Of a DNA stretch of 64,000 nucleotides, positions 13,299-25,900 are shown in pieces. The stretch lies in the NCBI RefSeq assembly GCF_031877795.1, contig NC_133946.1, positions 12,437,144-12,501,143 on the forward strand, read 5' to 3'. This DNA comes from Strix aluco. Taxonomy: Eukaryota > Chordata > Aves > Strigiformes > Strigidae. The notes beneath the pieces are model-generated. The model was not told where the DNA came from. It did not search any database and saw only the letters and a program-made list of their open reading frames with translations. How positions within the stretch are numbered: the first letter of the stretch is position 1; every line of letters begins with the position of its first letter. The position numbers were made by a program, and so were the translations under genes.

Positions 13299-13924
13299 TT
13301 TCTCCTCAGCCGCCCCAGCCCCGACCAACCGCCCGCGCGCGCGCCCCCGGCCCGGCCCCGCCGCCCCGCCTGGAATTCAAACCTGGCGCCCGCCTTCCGC
13401 CCCGCCCACGTCACGGCCGCGCCAGCCTATCGCCGCCGCGCCTCCGCCCAGCCCGCCCTCCCCATTGGCTGCGAGGCGGCACGGGACAGCGCTCAAAATC
13501 GGCTCCGCTCTGCCCGTTCGTCTCTGTGGTCGCGGAGGACTCGGCTTGGAAGGCGGGGCTCCAGGGGGCAGGCAAATAGGCGGCGGGGTTTTAATGGTGG
13601 GGCAGTGATGGACGTGGGCAATGGCCAATAAGAGGCCCTACTCCGCGGGACGTGCGCTGTGATTGGTGGAGGCCGGGATGATTTCTGGGCGGGAGGGGCG
13701 GCTGCGCCTGTGAGGGTGCGGAGCAGCGACGAGGCAGGTCCTGGGGCTGCGCTGTTGTGAGCGGAGGGGTCTGGGCGCCCTTTGGGGCCGAGGCTCTGGA
13801 TTTGTACCTGCCTTCACGTCCTGCTCGGAGGCAGGAAGGGAGCCTGGTGCTTCCCCTCCCGCCCGTGGGGTGTCCTTGGGTGCCAGCCAGCCTCTATCTC
13901 TCCCTCTGCATTTCAGGCAGGGCC
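13299..13924. promoter_or_regulatory. Bidirectional CpG-rich promoter of the two INCENP copies
   Basis: The 626 bp between the two start codons are very GC- and CpG-rich. They contain ATTGG at 13464-13468, CCAAT at 13625-13629 and ATTGG at 13662-13666 (NF-Y type boxes). TTCAAA at 13376-13381 is the reverse complement of the CHR element TTTGAA, placed about 80 bp upstream of the copy A start. CCAAT boxes plus CHR are the classic pattern of G2/M genes controlled by NF-Y, DREAM and B-MYB. Copy B probably has a non-coding first exon ending near 13755 (TT before GTGAGC) and an acceptor at 13915-13916 just before its ATG. The exact transcription starts cannot be read from sequence. Confidence 0.75.
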
Positions 13925-16900
13925 ATGGCGGAGGCCAGTGGTCCCGTGCGGCTGCTGGAGGTCTGCGGGCAGAGGCTCTCCCGGTTCCTCCACGATGCCG
14001 AGCACAAGCACTTGGTCTGGCTGCGGGAGGTGGAGGAGCAGGGCAGGAGGATGCTGGATAGGTAGGGGCTGCCCTCAGGGGAGAGCTCCCCATCCCTCAG
14101 GGAGCTGGGCTCAAGGTGCTTCCAGCCCCTGGAGCACAAGACCGGGTGTGTTCCCAGCTGCTGCTGGGCCTGCCCTGGGCGAGCCGTGGTGGGCGTTGGG
14201 TTTAGCAGCTGAGTGGCTGTGACCTGACACAGCTGTGTGGTCAGCAGCTTGCTGTGGGCCTCACTGCCAGGTGGCTGGTGCACTTCGCTCCCTTGTTTCT
14301 CACCCAGCACTCGTCCTTGTCAATGAGGGACCCTGATCTTGTGGGTAGTGTTGCTCTAGGCAGTGAGGGGAAGCAATCTCTGTCCTCCACATTTGTCTGT
14401 CTAACAGCGACTTTGGGGCTGAACCTGAATTAATGCCCAAAACGCCATCACAGAGGAGACGTCCCAAGAAAAGGCGGTCCTCCTGCCTGAATGATGAAAA
14501 TAAGGAGCCAAACAGGAGGAGGTAGGTCAGTCAGTTTGTTGTGGCTCTGCTGCACAGCCTTTAAGAGGGAAACAAAATAGTAACTGTTTCCATGTACACA
14601 AGAGCATAAAGTAGCCACTTTATTTCCTGAGTTAGCAAATACATTTAAAAGGGCATGTCAGGATCAATCAACGTTTTGATTCTGGTGGAAGTTTGGGATA
14701 GAGTTGACTGGTGTCCTTCACTTTTTTTTTTCCTCTTCTCTGGTTAGAAACAACAATAAATATTCTATTTTCTTGTCTGTTTGGATTTGGGTTCTGTTTG
14801 ATTTGATTTTGTGTCAGCATGATTTTTGGCCTGAGGTTGCTACTGGTGTTCACTCTCTAAACCTTTGTGCAGGTGCCTGAGAGATCCTGAGCATGGCGCT
14901 TGCTGCCAGGGATGTGCAGCAGCAGCGTGTCCGCAGCTGCTGTTTGAACTGTCGGGCAGGAAGGCTCAAAGGAATTAGCGGTGAAACTGAAGTGGAATTT
15001 CTAAGTGATTTGCTTAGAACCAACCATAATTGAGGGTTTTAAAACTAGTCCTAAGTAGACAACAGTTGCCTGCAAACAGATGCCAAGACAGGATGGTGTA
15101 GGGCATGATTTAATTGCATGTGTACTCAGGGATGGCTGTGATGTTAATTAACTTCCTCGATGCTGCTGCTTCTTGGTAGCTGACTGTCTGCTCTCATCTC
15201 ATGGCCAGTGGCCAGGCGGTTAAGGTAGCCTTCCCCTCAGAGAGTGTGTGCTGCAAGCGGGGAGTCGCCACGCCTGTGGTGTGACCTAGACCTCATCACT
15301 GGGCACGCAGTCATTGACTGTTTATGCGTTAAGGCACTTAAATTCTGATAACCATGGTGAAAAACCCACAGAAATTGGACAGGAAGAGTTAGAACTAAAA
15401 GACTGTCATAAACCAGACATGGAGGATGGAGAGAACAGCAAGAATAGTAAGGAAGCGTGGGAAGTTCATGCGTGTGTGTGGTGAAGGAGGGCAGGAGAAG
15501 AAAATGTTGCAGATCTAAACGGGGAGAGCTCTTAAGGCATACTGTTACTTTCAGGTAGCAGCTGGATTGCTCCCTTGAAGAAGTCCGGTCTTGCATGTAT
15601 TTTTCCTCATTTAAACTTAGTTTTGAGAAAGATCTGCTGATGCGACAGAATGCCTGGGCGGGCGGTCAGTTGTCAACAGGAAGTTCGTGCTGCAGTTCAG
15701 CACGTTGTGCTTCATCCCGCAGGGTCAGGCCATTGTTCTTTTCCTTGCTCTGTTTTTCTCAGTATGTATTTTACAGCCCATTCCTTAGTGTATTGTTAAT
15801 TGCACATTTCCCAGTTAATCTGTTTTTGCTAATTCTAGCAAAAAGTTCCTCTTCTTGCTGGAGGTCAGCACGAGGAGTTAAGAGGAGGGTGGAAGGAGGG
15901 CAGAGGGTATCAGCTTGAACATTGTCAGCAGGACAAGTCACTGCTCACTGGTGGTTGTCACCAGGGGCTGTAGAACCTTGTTCCAACACCACAGGGGGTA
16001 CCCTTAGCTGCCTTCTCAAACTGCTGCACACTTCCACGTTAGCTCTCCGTTTCGTCTTTGCCTCTGATCTCCACCCTTTACCTGGCTGCCTCTGGGTTGC
16101 TTTGGCATCGGAGCTGCTTCTCTCTGGATGGCCAAAGTTGCCCTCTGGTTTTGGACTTGCCCACCCCATCTCCTTGACTTGCAGATCAAGTGTGTGGCTC
16201 CATCCTCCCATGGCAAGTCACCTGATGCCCCGAGGAGGATTTTGCTGCCCGAGTTCCCCAAACACCTGGGTAGTCAGTCAGGTTTAGCTGAAGCAATAGA
16301 GCGAGAGACCTGGTAATTTGTCTCTCAAATAACAGTAATTCAAAGAATCTGCAGGTCCTAACTACAGGTATTTTTTTGTTGCCTTCCTCCGGGTTACACT
16401 GTCGGGTACCATGCGTGTGGCAGCATTGCTGTTTCCCAGCCTGTTCACAAAAAGTGCATTTAGAGCAGTGAATGTTTTCTCAGCGCTTAGGTCCCTGCTC
16501 CCCCGTGCTCGGGGGGTGTTTTATGCAGAGCAGCAGAGCCTCCTGCTTCTAGCTGGAATCTTGTAGATCTCTACAGGGGAGACTTCCACAGGGAGTTGAT
16601 CATGGACCCAAAATTGCTCTGTCTGTGGATGCCTGCGCTTTGCTCACGGCAAGCAGGAGTTGGTGGCACCGGTGCGACTTGGCTGTCCCCTGGCGTCACT
16701 CCGCCTGGGGCTGGGGGCCCTGGTGCCCCTGCTGCTACAGTTCCTGTCCATACGGTACAACCCTTATTCATGAGGCCCCCCAGCACGCCAGGCTGACGGC
16801 TGGGCTTGTGCAGTGAGGGTGTGTGCCCTGTGTTCCTGCCCATGGCACACAGGGGTAATGTCTGGCAAAAAAAACATCCTGCAGGCAGCGGGGAGCAGCA

Positions 16901-19900
16901 ATTCCTAAATTGTTCCAGCTAGATCTGCCAGAGCGTGTCTGCGAGCTCTCAAGGTTCTGCTCCTGCATTTCACCACTGGATAGAGGTGTGTTGCGGGGGG
17001 GAATGGTGGAGAGAAGAAGTCTACAGGTTCACTTCAAAACTTGTTGTCTGTTTTTTTCCCTCTAAAAATCATTTGGGAATGGGAGACTTCTTCACAATTT
17101 CATTTAAAATTGTTTTTATTTAAGGTTGTCCAGAAGAAGAAGCAGCAGCAAGCCAGCATCTTCCAAGCCAAGTTTCCAAAGACGCCGCAGCAAAGACCAG
17201 CCCCGGGATCCCAGCTGCCTGGGGGAAGGGGTGTCCGTGGCTGATGCTGCAGCAAGGCCTCGGGCCAGTGTCACAGCCCAGCGGCCGGCGGAAGCACAAG
17301 TTCCCATGGTGCAGGGGGGCTGTCAGGACTGCCCTTGGGGAGCCAAGGATGGCAGCGATGCGGCAGGGGAGTGGTTGCCAGCAGGGGATGCAGCTGCTGA
17401 GCTGCACGGGGTGTCTTCTGTCACTGGGATCCACGATGGCCAGACAGCAGGGGAGGAGGCCCCCAAAAGAGGAGCAAGTACCTCCACTCCCAAGGCTGCT
17501 AGAAAAGGGGATCCTGCCATGCTCCAAGGAGATCGGCCTCCTCAAGGCCTCGAAAAGGTGCTTTTCCAGGACTCTGACAGCAAAATCACTACAGCGACAT
17601 CCAAAATGCGCCATTGCTCTGGACGCCGAAGCTTTGTGGGCGGCCCCCACAAGAGCCATCGGGCCTCCTTGGCAGAAAAATACTCGCTGGCCAGCAAAAG
17701 AGAGAGCATGATCCGGAGGTCGATCAGCAGGGCTGTGTCAAAGAAGGCAGCGGCGCGAGAATCGTCATCTGCCTCCAGCAGAGCGAGCTGTAAGTGTCTG
17801 TCAGCTGCCGGGTGTGTTCGTTTGGCCAAATCAGCCTCTTGGCTTTGGTGTGGGGAGCAAGCGGCTGCAGAGCTGCTCGTCTGTGTCTGTGGCTTCTCTT
17901 GGTCTCCTTGTCACTGGGCCTTGTGGCTTCCACCTGTTTGGGGTGCGACCCTCAGGGCCTCACCTGCTGTCGGACCAGCCTCGGGCCGTGTTTTGCTGCA
18001 GCAGGTGAAGGAGTGTCAGCTGGGGCTCGGGTACAGGGGCTGGAGGCTGTGGATGGGCGAGAACCAGGAGTGAAAGGGAAGCCGTGGTCTGGCTGGTTCT
18101 AGCCACAGGTGCAGTCTGGCTGATCAAAAGAGACTATTGCAGTCCCTGGGGAGGGGCTTTAACTTGTGTGTCTGCTGCCAACTCGTTAAAAAATCTACAG
18201 GAACCGAATGTCTCCACCCCTGGAATCTGGCTGGGGAACTTAAATGCTTTTTGGGTGAAGACAGAGTGGCTGGACTGAGAACCAAACAGCACAACCATCA
18301 GAGGAAGCAAGGTTCAGAAATCCAGGCTATTCCTGGTAGCACCAAACTCTTCACATCCTCTGTTCCTGCTGCTCTGGGGAAGGTTTTGCTATTTGGACTT
18401 TCTCAAATCACTGCTTCTGAAGTCAGATTGGCTTCTAATAAAGCACTGAGGCCTTTGGTATTTAGTTTTGTCAGCTTTGAGTCACGCTGTATCTAGGCAT
18501 TTGTTATAACACTTTCAGCTAAGTGGTGTTATGGGGGGAATGAAATCAGCCTAAATCCACCAGATCTCTGCATAAAACCGTGTGGGGAGGCAGGAGCTGG
18601 AGTCAATTGACTGGGAAACGGTGTCTCTGACACAGGCAGGAGCATGTTTGTGCAGCTGGAGCAGTCTGCAGGCAGAGGAGCTGCTGCCTCAGCTCTGCAT
18701 CCCCAGCCTACACCAGTTTGTCAGTGACACTCGAGGGAGGTGGCAGCGCTGGTGTGGAAAGCTTAGATGAGCAATCGGCGTGTTCCCTGGGAGGAAAGCC
18801 TGCACAGGGACCTGAGCTCTACCACGCACACGCTGCTGCTCTTGGGAAGCCGCAGAATGAAACCCCCAAGCTAGCTTATGTTTTTCTCCTCCAGGTCAGA
18901 GCTCCTTGGAGGTTTTTGTGGAAGAAGATGTGACCAGCAGCATGAGGTGAGGCTGCCGTTCAGGAAGGAACCACAGAAAACCCTGCAAGGGGGCTCTCTG
19001 GGTGGCTTTTATCATACAGGCACAGGGCTGGCTTTGTAAGGTGCTGTTTAGGTGACATTGTCACCTGGGGCAAGTTGAGATTTCAAAGCCTGTGCTGTTC
19101 AGGTGCAGCTCATCCTCTTCTGAGCCTGGTCAGAGCATGAGAGGTTGAGCCTGTGCTGTGAGGCCTGAGGCTGCTGGTGGCTCCTCTGCCTGCCAGTGCC
19201 TGGCACAAGGTGAATCGTGTCCTGGGCTTCCCGGCTGGTGCTCGCCCAGCTCTGCTCTGCCCCGGACGCTGCCCAGCTCGGGCTGGCTCAGCCTGAGGCT
19301 CGCAGCTGCCTTTTTACTGGCTCCTGGAGTTTCTGCCGAAGGGGACGAAGCTCATCAGCCTGAGCTCAGCAGTGGAATGGTCCGTTGGAAGAATTTGCAG
19401 CTCCCCTGCTGCATGGCCTGGTGGAAACAGGCTTCTGCCTCTGCTCAGGTTTATCTGTGCTTTCCTTGGGGCCCATATGCTGGCTCCATTGTTCTTTTAT
19501 CACCTGTAACACCCTTCAGAGCATTGAAATAATTAAAATAACTCTTCTTTCACAGACCTGGACTGGAACTGAACCCCCCAAGTGAAAAGGTAAGCCCTAA
19601 GGAACAACCTACAAACTATCTGGACATCTTCTTGCCTGAGTTGACACCTTCTGCTGAGCATTGCCCCAGGAGCAGGGAACGTGGCTGAGGATCTTTCTGT
19701 CATGTCCCTTCAGGCTTGATAGTGCTGCTCATGTTGCTCTTGGGCAGGTCATGGAGCCAGGCGGCGCTCCCAACTTGTGCCAGACAGAGACGTTCTGTGC
19801 CTGGATAAGGCCTCTTTGAGGTGGAGCCTTGGGAGGGGCCTGGCCAACTTCCTGGGCAGCAGCAAACCTCTGTCAGCCGGGTGTGATGGCTGACCCTGTA

Positions 19901-22900
19901 TTCATAGCCTGGCTGCTTCGAGGCACAGAAATTGGGAGGGCAGCTGACGTTAACGTGCTCTCCTCAGACGCAGAGGCTGCGCACGTGACGAGCTGTCGTG
20001 AGCCTGAGGTGTTGGCAGGACGGAGGAACCTGTCCCCTTCCTTCAGCTGGGGAAAACATTGCGTGCGGTCGTGCTGTGACCTGGCCAGGCTGGGAAGAGC
20101 CCAGCAGAGATGGGGGTGGGCCCTGGGGCCCCCAGCATGCCAGGGTGCTCTGCTGCAGTGACTTCCCTGGCTTGTTGTGCTGTGAACCTACCGTAACAGC
20201 ACCCAAAGTGCCTTGTGATCCTGTAGCCTGAAACACTTTACAGGGACTTGTCTTCAGTCAAGTGATTTGACAGGTTTCAAAACTGTGGTTTGAAAACTGG
20301 TGTCTCCAAAGTGTGTAGAAGCTGCCTGTGGTGCTTCGGGTGCTTTGACTTTGGAGTCCAGGTTCATAAAGCTCCTGCTCTGGTGGGGAAGTGCTGAGAA
20401 CTGCCCCTTCTGCAGCGGTGGCTGTCCCGTGAGCGGGCCGCTGTTACTCTGGTAGTCGGTGTCCCCGCAGTGCGGCTCTCGTCGAGGCGCAGGCCCTGGC
20501 CTAGCAGCTGAGCTGCAGTTGGAAGCAACTGTCTTTTTCAGGGCAGCAGGTCCTGGGCAGCCTCGTCCTTTGGAGCGACTGTTGTTGAACACTTGTTTCC
20601 TTTTCCTGCAGACTCCGGAAGATGTCCTCATTTCAAGCAGAAGCGTACAAGCTGCCAGCCCTCCTGCACAGCACTTGCCTCCTCCTGAGCAGCAGTCAGG
20701 GAACAAGGAGTTGGTCTGCGTGAAGCCACACAGGGACCAGGGAGTCAGCGTGAGGGTTTGTGGAGAAAGTGGGACTTGTGTTGAAACAAAACCACCTCTG
20801 GCCAGTCAAGGTAATTTTTCAGGTGAACTTGGGATCTCCTGAAGTGGTGAGACATGCAGTTAGATAAACTAGGACAGAAATGTGACCAAGCCTTCAGACA
20901 AATTCTGTCCTGTCCAACCTCGGTCTGCATAGTGAGTGGGGATACTCTGAAACGAGATTGCTTTCAGACCTGGCATCTTCCACACAGTGCAATGTTCTGT
21001 CAAAGCGCCTCGACATCCCTTTCCTCTGGGTTATGTGTGGATTTACAGGTCCTGTGCCTCAGAGCAAGGAGAGGGAGAGCCAGGCTCTCTGTTTATCCCC
21101 TGGGGGAGCTGTAGGATCCTGAGGGAAGAGTAGCTGGTGGCGTTTTGGTGAGAGGTTGTGCTTGTTCAGCAGGGTCTGTGCAGGTGTGTACCACAGCACG
21201 GTGTACCTACCCAACACCCATATCGCGGTGGCCATCCAGATCCCCGTGAGGTGTCACAGGGCTCAGAGCACACCAGAGCTGGGGACAAGAACTGTAGCCC
21301 TTGCCAGTGGCGCTGACGGCAGCTCTCTTCACAGGAAGCTGTGTCAATCCGAATGGCGAGACCCGGGATGAGACCCAGGAGCAACGCCGCTGTGCCAAGC
21401 CCCAGGAGCATCCCTCGCGCGTCTGGTACGAGACATTTGCAAGGAGGAGGAATGAGCCAGGGGTCTGGAAGAACTCAGGCCTGGCCTCTTCAGTAATTTG
21501 TTTTAAAAAGTTTTGGGTGTTTGTTTCCCTACCTTGCCCCCTGCCTTCCAGTGTAGCGTTGAAATAATCTTTGGCCAAATCTTGTCTCCTGGGAGGTCCT
21601 TGTGACTTCCTGAGCCTTGTTTGGGGCTGGGACCCAGGTCTGGCTTGGGAAGCAGATGCATGAGTGCCTGCACGAGGGTGCCCAGGACAGCGGTTAGATG
21701 CCTCACAGCTTAGATGTGCCTGAGGGGCTCTCGTGGTGGGCCGGGGTGGTCTCAGAGGGCAGCACGAGTAGGGACTGGCCTGTTTATCGTGTGCAAGTGT
21801 CTGGGATACCCGCCTTGTTTCCTCACTGCTTGTACTGCTGGCGTTTCACATGAGATTTCAGCTGCTTTTAGCTTTGCCCTCAGTCCCTGTCCTGGTTTTT
21901 CTGGGGTGAATTTGCTGTGGGTGGCGGATGGGCAGGGGAGTAGCAGTGACCCCCATTCTCACGCGGATGCTTAGCACCATGTGAGGGATCAGGATCTGCA
22001 GTCGCCCTCGGGGCTGCTGCTGTGTTGGGCCCTGACTGTGCAGGGAAGCGGTTCCCCCATCTGTCACTGGAATTGGGGGATGCGAGTGAAGTCCTTTCTG
22101 AAATGGGTAAATCTAAGCGTCCGAAGTATTTATAAAGCAGGTGAAACCCTGCCAGGGAGGTGAGCGGGGCTGGCTGGTTGCAAACACACAGGGGTTGTCT
22201 ATCGTGTGCTATTAATACCAGATAGAACAAAGGCTTCTGCACACTGGGGCTCGGAGCGGAGGATGAGAGGGAGCGTGATGTTGTGCATTACTGCTCTGGC
22301 GCTTGGCTGTTCCCTGCTGAGCTGCCACTGCCTCCGCTGCCCTCGTGCCCACCACAGGGCCAGCCCCTGTCCTCCAGCAGCAGCCAGTGGGCTGAGGGAA
22401 GTGTGTAACGGTGGGTAAATGCTCCTGGCAAGACTGGGACCAACTCCTAATTAACTGATGGTCACCTAACGTGCCTCTTGTTAATGCCACCAGGACGAGA
22501 AACTATAAACAAGCGATGGGTGTCACCTGGAATGGGCAGCAGCCAGGGAGCCGTGCCCTCTCCCCTTTGGATGACAAGCACAAGAATTCTGCAAACCGGA
22601 CTCCACCTTCCTCCTCTCCAGCTAGGACGGTGAGTGGGTGCTGTGGCCCTTTGCCTCCCTTTCCCTGGTGGGTACTGACTCCCTACGTCTTCTCCTCTTA
22701 GGTTGTTAGACCACTGAAAAACTTCCTGCAGGCTGTGCAGAGAAACCAGCTGCTGGCGAGCCCGGGGCCCACAGGACGTGTCATAAAGAACTTCATCAAG
22801 CGCAATACTTCCACCCGACCTGATCTGAAGGTGCGTCAGTGCCGCCTTCCCTTGCAGGGCTGGAGAAGGGGTTGGAGTCTGGGGGAGTGGCAGGAGGGAC

Positions 22901-25900
22901 CCTTCGCTTAGAAAAGCATAAACATACTCCTAGTTCTGTCTGCGACTACAGACCAGCACAGGTCCTTGTCGCAAACTGGCCTCAGTTCCGCTTCAGCCTC
23001 CCCAGGGAAGGGAAGCTGCTCGGTGTTGCTTTGAATTGCCTGTCCACACATGCTGTTACTGGCCGGGGGCCTTTAGCACCAACCCTCAAACCTTCCTCAT
23101 GCAGAGAAATCTCAGCTGCTGTAGCTGTAGTCAGCAGAAGCCCTTTATATTCTGGGACTGCTGAACCGTAGGAAAGTGGGAAGCTTTTCTCTTGGCAGTG
23201 GGACTCTGCCCTTGTCTTGTATAACTGCAGCTGCAGGGCTGACAGGCGGTGTGGGCTCTACCGCATACCCCCAACGGGTGTGTGTGCTGTGAAGGGGGGT
23301 GCTACTGTTACTTCCAAACCCTTAATCATGTTTTTTTTGTCTCTTCTCAACAGGGAGACTTTGTTGTAAGTAACAAGGCCCTTAACCGTGGGGCTGGACC
23401 CTCTCCCCTCCAGCTGTTGTCCCTACAGCTCTGAGCACACAAGCACACTGGCCACGCCGGCGCCAAGGGGCCGCGATCTCCCTTGCACGTGCATCCTGCT
23501 GGGGCTGGGAGCTGCGAGGAAGCCTTGGGGCCTGCGAGCTGGACTCGCGCTCTGCTCCTCCCGCCCGCGCTCCCAACTGCGGGGTAGGTAACGCTGTCCC
23601 AGGCCAGGAGCGTTTCTGCAGCAGTTACCTACAGCAGGAGCATGCTGTTCCTTGCCTAAACATATTCTCTACAGCCGAAGGACTGCGGTGTTTCCGTGAC
23701 TCTTCTGCCCATATTAGTTGAACAAGCATAGTTGCTAAACCGGTGTGTGGGTGAACGTGACTCTGACAGTGACTTCTTTGTTTAGCAGCCTGCCGGGCCT
23801 CCAGCTGCCTGTGCACCAGCAGCCTGGGGGCAGGAACAGGCCCCAGCAATCGGTACAGTCTGAACTCATCTCCCTTCAGGAGAAGGAGCGGCAGAGGCTG
23901 GAAAGCCTCAGGAAGAAGCAGGAGGCTGAGGAACAGAGGAAGAAGAAAGTGGAGGAGGAAAAGAGACGGCGGCAGGCAGAAATGAAGCAGTGAGTTGGGC
24001 CCCTTCCCTCCTGCTCTTTCCCTGGTCTAGCACCCGACGACCCCAGGGCCATTCCTGGCTGTACCCAGCTCTCTTGCTGCTGCTCTGCTGCTGGTGGCTC
24101 CTGGCAGTGAGAACCGTGCTGCTGCAAAGCACCTGCTGATGTCTGAGCTTCACCCAGAGCTGAGCCGAGGCTGAGCTCAGCCAGAGCAAGTCAAGAAAAT
24201 AACTGTTTTCCCCAATTAGCGTGGCAAGTCCCTGTTCCCCCAGCATCCCCTGCGCGAGAGCAGACAATGCTAACAAGCCCCTCTTGCACACACACTGCCC
24301 AGGAAGAGGGAAGAGCGTCTGAGGAAGGCCCTGCAGGCTCGGGAGCGGGTGGAACAAATGGAAGAGGAGAAGAAAAAACGGATGGAGCAGAGGATTTTAC
24401 AGAACGACGAGAAGGTAAGGAGGCTGACCCAGCTTTGGGCCCCTCGGTACAGCGATGTGATCTTGGTGAGGCTGCAGACAGGCCGCTGGTGTGATCCGGG
24501 CGAGCACGGGGCTGCTGCTGGTGGTGACTAATCCGGTGGTGCGTAAGTCTGCACCAGACGCTGAAATTCTCCGTCTAACAAGAGGAGGCTTTTGTTCTCC
24601 GTACCTCTGCGGTGGTTCTAAGCGCTCCTGTTGTGACATGCAGTGCTGTTGGTGCTCTGCATTCAAGGAATGTGGCAGCACCCCTCAACTCGCCCTGCCG
24701 AGGAGGCAGCCCCGCAGCTGGCAGTGCCCTGGGAGCCAGCTGTTGGCCCAAAGCGTCACGGTTTTGCTCGCAGGGAGTGGCAAAGGTGTGGAGAGAGAGA
24801 AGGGCGTAGGAGGGGTGCTCATCGCTAGGCTTGGCTCTGCCTGTATCTATCACATTTGGTTTTCAAAGCCTCGTGCAGAGGGTGAGGAGCATGCCCTGAT
24901 GGGCTGTTGATGGCTGTGTGCAGTCAGTGCTGCTGCTTTTGTCCAGCCGTGCAGGTTCTGCGGGGCTGGGGGAGGCGGTGCCTGGCTGAGCCTTTGGGAG
25001 GAGGATGGTTGCTTATTTTGAGGGTGGACTAAGTGACCTTTGGAAGGGGTCAGCCTTAGGAAACAAAGGAATCGTGCTCCTTCCAGCCTTTCCCAAAACC
25101 TGAGCAGCCAAAAGTGCCCCCAGCCCTGGCCAGCCCACTGCTGCAGACACACCAGTGCTGCTGCTGGGACAGACACCCCGGGAGGGAGCCGTGTCTTGGG
25201 GGCTCGGACAGCTTTCACACCCCGGCTCCTCCCGCTGGCATCAGTCGGCAGCAGCACTGCAGGCACAGCAGAAACCAGCTGCCGGGTCCCCTTGTTCTGC
25301 CCGGGATCACTTACCAGATGGAGGCAGGATTTGGGTTGTGGTGTGGCCTCTGCTCCTTCCTCCTGTCAAACGATGGGCATCTCCACACAGATGGTAGTAA
25401 ATGGTGGTTGGTGCTAAATGGTTGGACTAGATGATCTTCAAGGTCTTTTCCAACCTAGATGGTTCTGTGATTCTGTAAATCCAGTGCACGTGTGCTGCTT
25501 GCTGGGTGTTGGGCTCTCGGGCTCACTAGGACCTGGAGTATCCCAGGCTTCGGAGGCTGAGGTGTGTCCTTGGGGCTTCCTCAGGTGCGCACCTCTCAAG
25601 GGCGGGAGGAGAAGGTGGCGGAGGAGCGGAGCAAGAAAAAGCTGTCGAAGAAGCACGGGGAAGCTGATGTGCAGAAGCAGAAAGGGCCAAGGCTGGTAAG
25701 AGCAACTCTAAGTCCCTCCTGCACGTAGAAGAGGAAAGGAGCAGCGGGGAACCCACGTTCTGTTCTGACTGGGGGGACAGGGAAGGGTCACTGCCACTCC
25801 TGCTGCGGGGATTTGGGGTTCATGCTGCAAGAGTTGGGTTTGAACACAAGGATACCTGTGGGGTGAGGGTGAGGTACAACTCGCACAGGCTGTCTCAGAG

